Part shown: one piece after another, positions 34,723 to 43,411 of the stretch
Numbering within the stretch: position 1 is the stretch's first letter
Layout: each line of letters opens with the position of its first letter
NCBI RefSeq assembly: GCF_006715085.1
Contig: NZ_VFMM01000001.1
Location: 1,984,001 to 2,048,000 of the forward strand
Source: Kribbella jejuensis
GTDB lineage: Bacteria; Actinomycetota; Actinomycetes; Propionibacteriales; Kribbellaceae
Reading direction: 5' to 3'
Length of the DNA stretch: 64,000 bases
Program-made: the position numbers and the translations under genes
Notes under the pieces: generated by a model
The model's database searches: none
Seen by the model: only the letters and a program-made list of their open reading frames with translations
Told to the model about the DNA's origin: nothing

Positions 34723-35739
34723 TTAGAACAAGGGCTCTTGGGTGGGCTCTGGGGGGTGTGGGGCGTTGGTGGGGTGGGAGCGGTGGCCGGAGGTTCGGGC
34801 GAAGCCGTGGTTGGCGAGTAGGGGGCGGACTTTTTGGTCGAAGGCGCGGCGGTAGCTGGGGGAGGCGTAGGAGCCGTGGGCGTACAGGGATTCGTAGCGG
34901 CTGACCAGGGCGGGGTGGTCGTGGGCGAGCCACTGCATGAACCACTCCTTGACCCCGGGGCGTAGGTGGAGGACCAGTGGGGTTACTCCGGTGGCGCCGG
35001 CCTCGGCGAGCTGGCCGAGTAGGTGGTCGAGTTGTTCGGTTGAGTCGGTCAACCACGGCAGGACGGGGGCGACCATCACGCCGCACGGTAGGCCGGCGTC
35101 GCGGATTGCGCGGATGAAGTCGAGACGGCCGCGGACCGACGGTACGCCGGGCTCCAGGCGTCGGCGCAGTACCTCGTCGCCCAAAGCCAGCGAGACCGCG
35201 ACGCCTACCGGCACATCAGCGGAGGCCGCGGACAGCAGGCCGAGGTCGCGGCGGAGAAGGGTGCCTTTGGTGAGGATGGACAGCGGCGTGCCCGAGGAGG
35301 CGAGTGCCTTGATGATGCCGGGCATCAGGCGATAGCGGCCCTCGGCGCGTTGATACGGGTCAGTATTGGTGCCCAGGGCAACCGGTTCACGGTTCCAGGA
35401 AGGGCGCGCGAGCTCCCGGCGCAGGACTTCGGCGACATTGGTCTTCACCACGATCTGCCGGTCGAAGTCCTGCCCGGTATCGAGCTCGAGGTACTTGTGG
35501 GTCGGGCGGGCGAAACAGTACCGGCAGGCGTGCGTGCAGCCCCGGTACGGATTCACGGTCCAGTTGAACGGCAGCGCCGTACCAGGAACGGAGTTCAGCG
35601 CCGACCGCGCCAGCACCTCGTGGAACGTGATCCCCTGGAACTCCGGTGTCGTCACCGAACGGACCAGCCCCGCGATCGACCCGAGCCCCGGCAACGTGCC
35701 CGGGGTCTCCACGTCGAGTTGCTGACCCGCCCACCTCAT
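34723..35739 (-). CDS. Rv2578c-family radical SAM protein
   Basis: A 338-aa radical SAM protein starting at ATG 35739 (MRWAGQQLDVETPG). The cluster motif is YRGCTHACRYCFAR (CxxxCxxC), preceded by PFNWTVNPY as in the Rv2578c/SplB-like family. NTDPYQRAE, PLSILTKGTL and GVAVSLALGDE follow. It binds a 4Fe-4S cluster and cleaves SAM. The true reaction is unknown; a photoproduct-lyase relationship is weak. The C-terminal 40 residues are His/Pro-rich. Confidence 0.92.
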   Translation of the reverse strand: MRWAGQQLDVETPGTLPGLGSIAGLVRSVTTPEFQGITFHEVLARSALNSVPGTALPFNWTVNPYRGCTHACRYCFARPTHKYLELDTGQDFDRQIVVKTNVAEVLRRELARPSWNREPVALGTNTDPYQRAEGRYRLMPGIIKALASSGTPLSILTKGTLLRRDLGLLSAASADVPVGVAVSLALGDEVLRRRLEPGVPSVRGRLDFIRAIRDAGLPCGVMVAPVLPWLTDSTEQLDHLLGQLAEAGATGVTPLVLHLRPGVKEWFMQWLAHDHPALVSRYESLYAHGSYASPSYRRAFDQKVRPLLANHGFARTSGHRSHPTNAPHPPEPTQEPLF

Positions 35740-35771
35740 GCTCCATAGTCGAACACATGTTCGACCCAGAG

Positions 35772-36350
35772 TCAAACCGCGGCGGCCCGCGCAGCCTCCT
35801 CGACGCGAGCCCGGTACGCCTCCCACCAGCCGACATCCTCCGACGGCAGGTTCGAGTTGCCGGCACTCATCCCGACCGCGCCGTCGAGCTGCTCGCGCAG
35901 GATGTCCGCATGCCCGGCGTGCCGGTTCGTCTCGGCGATGACGTGAACGAGGATCCCATGCAGCGTCGTGTCCGGCTTCCGCCACCACGGCACAACCCCG
36001 GGCGCCTCCAGCGGCAGCGCCTCGATCGTCGCGTCCGCGTGCGCCCACACCCGCCGGTACAGGTCGACGATGTCCGCACGGGACTCGTCCGCGGTCACCC
36101 ACGCATCGGCGTTCGGCTCCGCGTCGTCGTCCCACCACGGCAGTTCCTCCGGGAACGGCCGGTCGAACGTCCGGCCGAAGTACCAGGCCTCGACGATCGA
36201 CAGGTGCTTGACCAGCCCGAGCAGATTGGTCCCGGTCGGCGTCAGCGGCTGGCGGATGTCGTACTCACCGAGCCCGTCGAGCTTCCAGAGCATCGCCTCG
36301 CGGGCCTTGCGGAGGTAGTCGTGCATCAGATCCTTCACAGCCGCGATCAT
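35772..36350 (-). CDS. DinB-family (DUF664) protein
   Basis: A 192-aa four-helix protein starting at ATG 36350. GTNLLGLVKHLSIVEAWYFG provides the first His, and LHGILVHVIAETNRHAGHADI the second His pair of the DinB/DUF664 metal site. PWWRKPDTTLHGIL is family-typical. Such proteins are often mycothiol-dependent transferases. It sits five bases downstream of the NmrA-like gene on the same strand, probably co-transcribed. Confidence 0.9.
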   Translation of the reverse strand: MIAAVKDLMHDYLRKAREAMLWKLDGLGEYDIRQPLTPTGTNLLGLVKHLSIVEAWYFGRTFDRPFPEELPWWDDDAEPNADAWVTADESRADIVDLYRRVWAHADATIEALPLEAPGVVPWWRKPDTTLHGILVHVIAETNRHAGHADILREQLDGAVGMSAGNSNLPSEDVGWWEAYRARVEEAARAAAV

Positions 36351-36355
36351 GCCAG

Positions 36356-37186
36356 TCAGCGGAAGGCGTCCGCATGCGCGCGAGCCCATTCGGCGTACGT
36401 CGTCCCCGGCCGCCCGGTCAGTTCGAGCACCGCCGGCTCGGGCTTCATCGGATGCTCGGCCATCATCCGGAACCCGTCCAGCAACCACTGAGCCGTCTCC
36501 AGCCCGATCACCGGAGCCAGGCCCGCCAAGTACTCGGCCGGCGCCTGCTCCTCGAAGCGGACATCCCGCCCGATCGCCGCCGCGATCTGCGCGACCTGCT
36601 CCGGCGGCGTGATCCCCTCCGGGCCGCTCATCACGATCTTCTGCCCGCCGTACCGCTCCGACAGCAGCACCACCCGCGCCACCGCCGCGATGTCGGCGAG
36701 GTCGATCGGCGTCTGGACGGCATTCGGGTACGGCGCCCGTACGACACCCTCGGCCTTGATCGAGGGCGCCCAACCGAGCGTGTTGTTCATGAACTGCCCG
36801 GGCCGCAGGAAGGTCCAGTCGAAACCACCGGCCTCAACCGCTCGCTCCAGCCGGTAGTAGTGCCACGTCGCCGGATCGCCTTGCGCCTCGTACTCGGCCG
36901 GCTCTCCCGACAGTACGACGACCCGCCGCACGCCGGCGTCCCGTGCACAGCTGACGAAGTCGTCGACGTACGCCGGAAGCGGCGCCAGGTACACCGTGTC
37001 GACGCCGGCCAGCGCCGCGGGCAACGTCCGCCGCTTCCCCAAGTACCCGTGGGCCACCTCCACACCGTCCGGCAGCGCAGCCCGGACCGGATCGTTCGTC
37101 AGCGCTCGCACCGGCGCCCCCGCCGCGACCAGCTCGTCGACCAGCAACCGCCCGACACTCGCCGTCGCACCCGTCACCAAGATCAT
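36356..37186 (-). CDS. NmrA/NAD(P)H-binding reductase-like protein
   Basis: A 276-aa atypical short-chain dehydrogenase. MILVTGATASVGRLLVDELV is the GxxGxxG dinucleotide motif, GVDTVYLAPLP and RRVVVLSG the following strands, and TFLRPGQFMNN the family signature after the cofactor site. The Tyr-x-x-x-Lys catalytic pair is not clear, so it may be a redox sensor or an NmrA-type reductase. It is divergent from a TetR gene with a perfect palindrome between them and is therefore the likely target of that repressor. Confidence 0.9.
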   Translation of the reverse strand: MILVTGATASVGRLLVDELVAAGAPVRALTNDPVRAALPDGVEVAHGYLGKRRTLPAALAGVDTVYLAPLPAYVDDFVSCARDAGVRRVVVLSGEPAEYEAQGDPATWHYYRLERAVEAGGFDWTFLRPGQFMNNTLGWAPSIKAEGVVRAPYPNAVQTPIDLADIAAVARVVLLSERYGGQKIVMSGPEGITPPEQVAQIAAAIGRDVRFEEQAPAEYLAGLAPVIGLETAQWLLDGFRMMAEHPMKPEPAVLELTGRPGTTYAEWARAHADAFR

Positions 37187-37201
37187 GCCCAGCTCCTTAC
37201 A

Positions 37202-37232
37202 TTGAATTCTCGTAGTGTATACGAGAATTCAA
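37202..37232. promoter_or_regulatory. TetR operator, perfect 13-bp inverted repeat
   Basis: TTGAATTCTCGTA, five bases, then its exact complement. It is centred in the 68-base gap between the divergent NmrA-like and TetR genes and is AT-rich against the GC background. TATACG and TAGTGT in it could serve as -10 boxes, so binding would repress both genes. Confidence 0.75.
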
Positions 37233-37254
37233 CCGACCGCCTATCGTAGGCCGG

Positions 37255-38019
37255 GTGAGTGAGCGGCGTAGTGGTGAGGGGCAGCCGGACCGGACGCTGG
37301 CGTTGTTGTGGCGCAACCACCGGCAACCGGACGCGGAACCGCAGCGCAAGCGAGGTGCCGGCCGCCGCCCATCGCTGACCGTCGACGACGTGGTCCGGGC
37401 GGGCATTCGGCTCGCCGACGAACAAGGTCTGGCCGCCGCGTCGATGGGAGGGCTCGCGAAGGAGCTCGGGGTCGGCACGATGACGCTCTACACGTACGTG
37501 CCTTCCAAGGAAGAGCTCCTGGACCTCATGGTCGACCAGGTCCTCGGTGAGCGCCGTCTTCCCGGCCCGGGCGAACAACGGCCGGCGGACTGGCGCGAGC
37601 AGATCGAGGTGTACTCCGTGGAGACACGGGAGATGTTCCAGAAGCACCTGTGGTTGTCCCAGGTCTCTACGATCCGCCCTCCGGTGGGGCCGGGCATGCT
37701 GGCGGGCCGTGAGTACCTCTTGTCAGTGCTGCTCGGTCTAGGACTCACCCCGGTCGAGACGAACACCGCGGCGCTCGCCATCACGACGTACATCGACTCC
37801 GCGGCCAGCCTGGAGGCGGAGAGCCGACTGGTCGAGCAGACGACCGGCCAGACCAACGACGCCTGGTGGTACGAGCGCAGCGACCTGTGGGAGACCTACT
37901 TCGACGTAGACCAGCACCCCGCAATGACGGCCATCTGGAACGCCAAGGGCTACACGTCGACCACCCGCGACGCCTACCGCTACGGCCTGGACCGCCTCCT
38001 CGACGGCATCCAGCCCTAG
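37255..38019 (+). CDS. TetR/AcrR-family regulator with TetR_C-type domain
   Basis: A 254-aa regulator starting at GTG 37255. The DNA-binding domain is LTVDDVVRAGIRLADEQGLA with the helix-turn-helix MGGLAKELGVGTMTLYTYVPSKEEL. The ~40-residue N-terminal extension is polar and Arg-rich. The C-terminal domain (WREQIEVYSVETREMFQKHL and following) belongs to the TetR_C group that binds hydrophobic ligands. It is divergent from the NmrA-DinB pair and very likely autoregulated through the palindrome at 37202-37232. Confidence 0.93.
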   Translation: MSERRSGEGQPDRTLALLWRNHRQPDAEPQRKRGAGRRPSLTVDDVVRAGIRLADEQGLAAASMGGLAKELGVGTMTLYTYVPSKEELLDLMVDQVLGERRLPGPGEQRPADWREQIEVYSVETREMFQKHLWLSQVSTIRPPVGPGMLAGREYLLSVLLGLGLTPVETNTAALAITTYIDSAASLEAESRLVEQTTGQTNDAWWYERSDLWETYFDVDQHPAMTAIWNAKGYTSTTRDAYRYGLDRLLDGIQP

Positions 38020-39002
38020 CAGCGGGTGCCGGTTAGTACGTGGGCGCCGACTGGGTTCAGGGTGTGTTGGACTGAGCTGCCGGTGCGGTGGGTTGTCACG
38101 AGTCCGGTGTCGTGCAGGACGCGTGCGTGTTCGCTGGCTGATGCCAACGAGATGCCTGCGCGGGCCGCGAGTTCACTGGTTGAGCAGGCACCCGCCGAGA
38201 TGCTCCTGAGTACGCGTGCTCGCGTCTTGCCGAGCAGGTCCGCTACAGCACCTTCCCGGTCAGGCCGGCGTACGACGAGGCCGGGGCGCGCGGCCTCGTG
38301 CCGTACTGGATACACGAGGACCGGTGGCAGGTCCGGGTCGAGCAGCATCATCGGGTACTTCCAGCAGAAGAACGACGGCACCAACCGGAGGCCCCGGCCG
38401 TCCAGGTACAGGTCGCGCTCGATGTGCGGCAGGTCGACCGTGAGCACCGGGGCGCTCCAGCTCAGCGTCGGATGCAGCTCCGGTAGCAGCTTCTCCAAGC
38501 CGTTGCCGGCAACGGTTTCGGTGTGCTTCGCGACCGCCGGCTCGACCGCGCCGGCGATCATCGGCAGCTGCGGCGCGATCTTCGTCCGGTGGAACGACCG
38601 AAGGCCCTGTACGAGCCGCTTCATCGGACCGGGCTCGCCGGCCGCCAGGCGCCGCGTCCAGCCGGGCAACCGCACGCTGTCCGACAGTTGCCGCAGCTCG
38701 GTCGTCAGCCGCTTGGCCGGCGTGGCGGCGACCGCGGTCAGCCCAGCGTCGAGTCCGCGGGCCGCGGCGTCGGGTGTCAGGAAGTCCGGCGAGTACCCGA
38801 CCGGAGGTGCCAGCGCGAGCAACTCCTGCTCGAGGGCCGTCAAGCGCGCCCTGGTCCGCTCCCGCCAGGTCCCGAACGTCTCCGGTTCGTCGTCGACCTG
38901 CAGGATATGGACGCCCAGCAGGACCTCCCACAACGGATCCGGCTGCCGCGCGATCGTCGTCCTGGCCAGATCCGCACAGTCGAAATGAATGCGAAAAACC
39001 AC
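38016..39002 (-). CDS. ArsR-like regulator with DUF5937-type N-terminal domain
   Basis: A 328-aa protein starting at GTG 39002. The first ~240 residues (FDCADLARTTIARQPDPLWE and so on) are the DUF5937-like sensor region. The C-terminal 90 residues are a winged helix of the ArsR group: RARVLRSISAGACSTSELAA, then GISLASASEHARVLHDTGLV. No metal-binding cysteines are seen. It converges with and overlaps the TetR gene by four bases. Its target genes are unknown. Confidence 0.88.
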   Translation of the reverse strand: MVFRIHFDCADLARTTIARQPDPLWEVLLGVHILQVDDEPETFGTWRERTRARLTALEQELLALAPPVGYSPDFLTPDAAARGLDAGLTAVAATPAKRLTTELRQLSDSVRLPGWTRRLAAGEPGPMKRLVQGLRSFHRTKIAPQLPMIAGAVEPAVAKHTETVAGNGLEKLLPELHPTLSWSAPVLTVDLPHIERDLYLDGRGLRLVPSFFCWKYPMMLLDPDLPPVLVYPVRHEAARPGLVVRRPDREGAVADLLGKTRARVLRSISAGACSTSELAARAGISLASASEHARVLHDTGLVTTHRTGSSVQHTLNPVGAHVLTGTRC

Positions 39003-39092
39003 GAGCCCTCCCCCGAGGAAGTCGCCCGCTGGTGGTGTGCGAGCGACCCCGTGACCGTAACAGCCGATGGGGTCACTCGCTGTGACGTGTTG

Positions 39093-40655
39093 TCACTCCC
39101 ACTCGATGGTGCCCGGCGGCTTGCTGGTGACGTCGAGGGTGACCCGGTTGATCTCGTCGACCTCGTTGGTGATCCGGGTCGAGATGCGTTCGATCACGTC
39201 GTACGGCAGCCGGGCCCAGTCCGCCGTCATCGCGTCCTCGCTGGTGACCGGACGCAGTACGACAGGGTGACCGTACGTACGGCCGTCGCCCTGGACGCCG
39301 ACCGAGCGGACGTCGGCGAGCAACACCACCGGGAACTGCCAGATGTCACGGTCCAGCCCGGCCGCGGTCAGCTCGGTACGGGCGATCAGGTCCGCCGCGC
39401 GGAGGATGTCGAGGCGCTCACGGGTCACCTCGCCGATGATCCGGATGCCCAGGCCGGGGCCCGGGAACGGGTGCCGGTACACCATCGTCTCCGGCAGCCC
39501 GAGGGCCAGGCCGAGCTCGCGGACCTCGTCCTTGAACAGCGTCCGCAGCGGCTCGATCAGGCTGAACTGCAGGTCGTCCGGCAGCCCGCCGACGTTGTGG
39601 TGGGACTTGATGTTCGCCGCGCCGGCACCGCCACCGGACTCGACGACGTCCGGGTACAGCGTGCCCTGGACGAGGAACTCGATGTGCCGCTCGGCGTCCA
39701 CCTTGCGGGCGGTCGCCTCGAACGTGCGGATGAACTCGCGGCCGATGATCTTCCGCTTCTGCTCCGGGTCGGTGACGCCGGCGAGCGCGGTCAGGAACTG
39801 GTCCTCCGCGTCGATCGTCTCCAGCCGGATCCCGATCGCGGCGGCGAAGTCCTTCTCGATCTGCTCGGATTCACCGGCCCGCTGCAGACCGTGGTCGACG
39901 TACACGCAGGTCAGCTGGTCACCGACCGCCTTGTGCACCAGCGCGGCCGCGACCGCGGAGTCGACGCCGCCGGACAGCGCGCACAGCACCTGCTTGTCGC
40001 CGACCTGCTCGCGGATCAGCGCGACCTGCTCGTCGACCACGTTCGTCGTCGTCCAGTCGCCCTTGCAGCCGGCGATCTCGTACAGGAAGTGCTCCAGCAC
40101 GGCCTGGCCGGCCTGCGAGTGCAGCACCTCCGGGTGCCACTGCACACCGGCGAGCCGCCGGTCCAGGTCCTCGAACGCCGCCACCGGCGCACCCTCGGAC
40201 CCGGCGAGTACGGCGAAACCGGCGGGCGGAGCGTGCACGGCGTCACCGTGCGACATCCACACGTTGAGGTCCTCGGGGATGCCCGCGAGCAGCGTGCCCG
40301 GCGCGCTGACGGTGACCGGCGTACGCCCGAACTCCCGCAGGCCGGTACGCCGGACCTCGCCGCCGAGCGTCTGCGCCATCGCCTGGAACCCGTAGCAGAT
40401 CCCGAACGCCGGAACGCCGGCGTCGAACAGCCCTGAATCGACCCGCGGCGCACCCTCGGCGTACACCGACTGCGGCCCACCCGACAGGATGATCGCCTTC
40501 GGCCCCATCGCCAGCATGTCCTCGACCGGCATCGAGTGCGGCACGATCTCGGAGTACACCTTCGCCTCGCGCACCCGCCGCGCGATCAACTGCGCATACT
40601 GCGCCCCGAAATCCACTACTAGCACCAGCTCATGCGGTGTTTTTTCTTGGGCCAC
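39093..40655 (-). CDS. guaA: GMP synthase (glutamine-hydrolysing)
   Basis: A 520-aa two-domain enzyme starting at GTG 40655; a TTG two codons earlier is possible. The amidotransferase domain has [20 protein letters not shown], the Cys nucleophile in [10 protein letters not shown], and the His/Glu of [12 protein letters not shown]. The synthetase domain has the pyrophosphatase loop [14 protein letters not shown] and the closing [24 protein letters not shown]. It converts XMP to GMP. It completes the guanine pathway with guaB at 56038-57552. Confidence 0.98.
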   Translation of the reverse strand: MAQEKTPHELVLVVDFGAQYAQLIARRVREAKVYSEIVPHSMPVEDMLAMGPKAIILSGGPQSVYAEGAPRVDSGLFDAGVPAFGICYGFQAMAQTLGGEVRRTGLREFGRTPVTVSAPGTLLAGIPEDLNVWMSHGDAVHAPPAGFAVLAGSEGAPVAAFEDLDRRLAGVQWHPEVLHSQAGQAVLEHFLYEIAGCKGDWTTTNVVDEQVALIREQVGDKQVLCALSGGVDSAVAAALVHKAVGDQLTCVYVDHGLQRAGESEQIEKDFAAAIGIRLETIDAEDQFLTALAGVTDPEQKRKIIGREFIRTFEATARKVDAERHIEFLVQGTLYPDVVESGGGAGAANIKSHHNVGGLPDDLQFSLIEPLRTLFKDEVRELGLALGLPETMVYRHPFPGPGLGIRIIGEVTRERLDILRAADLIARTELTAAGLDRDIWQFPVVLLADVRSVGVQGDGRTYGHPVVLRPVTSEDAMTADWARLPYDVIERISTRITNEVDEINRVTLDVTSKPPGTIEWE

Positions 40656-40664
40656 GCCCAAAGC

Positions 40665-40859
40665 CTATCGGTGCAGGTCAGCCGGGCTGTAATCCACCGG
40701 ATCCGCATTCACCGGCAGCACCTCGTTGGTGACCTCCAGCCCCGGAAACCGCCGCCGCATCTTCGCCTCGTACCGAACCGCCACCGCTGGCTCCCCGACA
40801 AACTCCGCAATCCGGTACCCCCCGAACCACAACCGCACCCGCCGCCGAGAAGATCTCAC
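40665..40859 (-). CDS. small basic protein upstream of guaA
   Basis: A 64-aa frame starting at GTG 40859 with a GCGGGG stretch just upstream, ending 10 bases before guaA. It is Arg-rich at the N-terminus (MRSSRRRVRLWFGGYRIAEF) and has EAKMRRRFPGLEVTNEVLPV in the middle. No family is known. High third-position GC and its tight placement ahead of guaA favour a real gene. Confidence 0.5.
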   Translation of the reverse strand: MRSSRRRVRLWFGGYRIAEFVGEPAVAVRYEAKMRRRFPGLEVTNEVLPVNADPVDYSPADLHR

Positions 40860-40993
40860 CCCCGCACGCTAACCAGCCCATTTGTCCCCAGTGTTACTCC
40901 CCGTTACAACCCGAAGACGCTTCATGTCGACACTTAGTGTCATCAGTCGATTACCAGGCGAATCCGTTGACGATTTACTATCGCCCGGACGTG

Positions 40994-41029
40994 CTGAGGG
41001 CCCGTCGGTGGAGACCGACGAGCCCTCAG
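40994..41029. other. strong hairpin upstream of Abi-like pseudogene
   Basis: CTGAGGGC (40994-41001) pairs perfectly with GCCCTCAG (41022-41029), and inside it CGTCGG pairs with CCGACG around a TGGAGA loop. There is no T-run. It may be a terminator or attenuator for a transcript entering the Abi-like gene. Confidence 0.5.
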
Positions 41030-41082
41030 GTGTTCATGTAACGGAGAGACCTGCCTCCGCCTTCACCCAGAAGTTTAGGAAC

Positions 41083-41668
41083 ATGCCCCCTGCAAATCAA
41101 ACCGCCCCCGAGCACGCAGTGGTCGCCCGCAAGCTCAGCAACCCGCGTCTCGCGCCGTACTTGGCCGCGACGGACAACAACGTCCGCCGGGCGCTGACCC
41201 TCTACCAATGGAGTGTCGAGCTGTCCGGCGCGGTGTACGAGTGCCTGCATCGGTTCGAGGTCGTGGTGCGCAACGCGCTCGACGAACAGCTCTGCAGCTG
41301 GAACTCCACACAGCGCGACCGGGAGACCGGGAGGAGACATTCGCCGGACTGGTTGCTCGAGCCAGCACGCCTGCTCCGGCGACTGGCCGGCGACGACATC
41401 CGCAAAGCCACCCGACGGGCGCAGACCGCCCTCCGCGGTACCCGGGCGGACGCCCGGGCATCCCGACGTGCTCGCCCAGCTGTCCTTCGGCACCTGGCGC
41501 TTCCTGCTGCCGGACAACGATCCAGGCAGGCATCACCTGTGGAACAAGGCCATGGTCGCCGATCGGTTGGGCCGGATGCGGACAGTGCTGCTCGCGATCG
41601 ACCCGGTCCTCGAAACCTGGTTCGTCTCACGGCAACGCGTCACGACGATGCTGAAGACGAAGCCGTAA
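41083..41668 (+). pseudogene. broken Abi-like (AbiD/AbiF type) gene
   Basis: From ATG 41083 the frame reads LSNPRLAPYLAATDNNVRRA, LTLYQWSVELSGAVYECLHR and FEVVVRNALDEQL, typical of Abi-like proteins in phage abortive infection. Near 41441-41460, at a CCCGGGC-GGACG-CCCGGGC repeat, the homologous reading moves to the next frame, where GHPDVLAQLSFGTWRFLLPD and LETWFVSRQRVTTML continue the family pattern. The segment that usually carries the RNxxAHHE motif is missing after LWN. Frameshift plus internal deletion mark it as a pseudogene. Its end overlaps the convergent P450 gene by 29 bases. Confidence 0.75.
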
Positions 41669-42758
41669 TCACCCGGAGTCGCCTAGGGGCGCGGAAGGAG
41701 AGTAGGTCGATTGTTGGTGGGGGCTCTGTCAGCCGGACGCGGATCAGTAGTTGCTGGGTGCATTCCAAGGCGACTCGGGTCTCGAGGCGGGCCAGGGTGG
41801 CGCCTAGGCAGCGGTGGATTCCTAGGCCGAATGCTAAGTCGGCGGGGCCGCCTTGGTTGGTGAGGGTCAGGAGGAGGGGGGCTTGAGCGGGGAGGGTGGT
41901 GGGGCCGAGGGTGGTAGGGGTGGCGGTGGTTCGGCGCCAGGTGGGGACTGAGGACGAGGTTCGGAGTACCTCTTCGACCAGGTCGGCTGGGGTGATCGTG
42001 GTGCCCAGGGCCCGGTGGAAGGCGGTGGAGATCAGTTGGGTGGTCGTCTCCTGGCCGGCGATCAGGAGGAAGTAGCCGACAGCGCAGACCTCCTCGTCGG
42101 TGAGGCCCAGCTCGACCAGGACGCTGAAGAGGTCGGTGGTCGGAGCTTGGCGCGCGGCCGTCGTACGGGTGCGGAGCCAGGCGTAGAACTCCGCCGCGCT
42201 GTGGGCGAGTTCGAGTTGGCGGTCCTCGTCAGGAGTGCCCCAGAAGAGCTCCAGGGAGTCGAGGCTCCAGGCCTTCAACGCCGGTACGTCGACGTCCTCG
42301 AGGCCGAGGAGGTGGAGCAGTACGAGCGCCGGCGGCTCCGCGGCGATCGCCTGGACGAGGTCGACCTCCGCGCCGGTCGCGAGCGTGGCGGCTGCCGCGG
42401 TGACGCGCGCAGTGGTGAGCTCACGCGCCAACGGTTCGATCGCGGCGACCCGCGCCGGGCTGAAGAACCGCGCGACGGCGGCCCGGATCCGGCGGTGCGA
42501 CGGACCGGCGTTGTTCGCCAGCGTCGGCGGCAACGCGAACCCGACCGCCGACAGCACCCGCAACGCCTTCACCGACAACGGCTTGTGAGCCAGCACGGCG
42601 TTGTCAGGCCGAAACGTCTCCGGCTGTAACAGCACCTCGCGCACCACCGCCGGACCATCCACCACCCAATACCCGAGCCCTTCGTCGAACCGGGCCGGAC
42701 AGCCACTCACCCGAGCGTCCCACGGCTCACTCGAGCCGGCCCCGGGACCCCGGCTCAC
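41640..42758 (-). CDS. cytochrome P450 at the end of the biotin operon
   Basis: A 372-aa P450 starting at GTG 42758, which overlaps the bioD stop (GTGA). The I-helix is LLIAGQETTTQLI, the ExxR motif is in VEEVLRTSSS, and the haem loop is FGLGIHRCLGATLARLE with the ligand Cys near residue 318. By position it is the last gene of bioB-bsaP-bioA-bioF-bioD. In Bacillus the P450 BioI cleaves acyl chains to give pimeloyl-ACP for BioF, and no other pimelate gene (bioC, bioH, bioW, bioZ) is seen here. A BioI-like role is therefore inferred; sequence alone does not fix the substrate. Confidence 0.92.
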   Translation of the reverse strand: MSRGPGAGSSEPWDARVSGCPARFDEGLGYWVVDGPAVVREVLLQPETFRPDNAVLAHKPLSVKALRVLSAVGFALPPTLANNAGPSHRRIRAAVARFFSPARVAAIEPLARELTTARVTAAAATLATGAEVDLVQAIAAEPPALVLLHLLGLEDVDVPALKAWSLDSLELFWGTPDEDRQLELAHSAAEFYAWLRTRTTAARQAPTTDLFSVLVELGLTDEEVCAVGYFLLIAGQETTTQLISTAFHRALGTTITPADLVEEVLRTSSSVPTWRRTTATPTTLGPTTLPAQAPLLLTLTNQGGPADLAFGLGIHRCLGATLARLETRVALECTQQLLIRVRLTEPPPTIDLLSFRAPRRLRVITASSSASS

Positions 42759-43411
42759 TTGAACCAGCCGGGAGCCGCGGCGCGGAACTCCTCTCGGGAA
42801 AACTTCCCGGCGCCGGCGGGGATCCTGCCGAGGACGGGCGCCCCGGACGTGGCCGGAAGGTCTTCCAGGTTGCACTGTTCGGCCAGGTCCGGTGCTGCCG
42901 GCCACGAGCCGATGACCAGGCCCTCGACGGGGAGGCCGCGGGCGCGCAGCGCATCGACGGTGAGGCCGGTGTGGTTGAGGGTACCGAGGCCGGCCCGCGT
43001 CACCACGACGAACCGGAACGGGGTGGTCAGGTTCTCCGCGACGTCGGCGAGGTTGTTGCCATCGGCATCGAGCCCGACGAGCAGGCCGCCGGCGCCCTCG
43101 ACCAGCACGGTGTCGTACGTCCGGGCCAGGTCGTCGATCGACGCGGCGTGCTGCTCGACCGACGGCAGTTTGATCCCGGCCCGGCGGGCCGCGGTCGTGG
43201 GTGCGAGCGGTTCGGGAAGGCGGACGCCTTCGTGCAGCGTAGTCACTCCGCTGAGTCGTTCGACCTCGGCGAGATCGCCAGGCTCGTCCGGCGCGACCCC
43301 GGTCTGCGCAGGCTTCACCACCGCGACCGAATCCCCGGCGAGTACGGCCAGCGCCGCCGTGACGACCGTCTTCCCGATCTCGGTGTCCGTACCGGTGACG
43401 AAGGTGATCAT
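42755..43411 (-). CDS. bioD: dethiobiotin synthetase
   Basis: A 218-aa ATP-dependent carboxylase closing the ureido ring of dethiobiotin. MITFVTGTDTEIGKTVVTAA is the P-loop (GTDTEIGKT), VVKPAQTG the substrate lysine motif, and VLVEGAGGLLVGL the catalytic Glu region. ATG 43411 overlaps the bioF stop by four bases, and the stop overlaps the P450 start. The length is normal for the family. Confidence 0.97.
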   Translation of the reverse strand: MITFVTGTDTEIGKTVVTAALAVLAGDSVAVVKPAQTGVAPDEPGDLAEVERLSGVTTLHEGVRLPEPLAPTTAARRAGIKLPSVEQHAASIDDLARTYDTVLVEGAGGLLVGLDADGNNLADVAENLTTPFRFVVVTRAGLGTLNHTGLTVDALRARGLPVEGLVIGSWPAAPDLAEQCNLEDLPATSGAPVLGRIPAGAGKFSREEFRAAAPGWFK

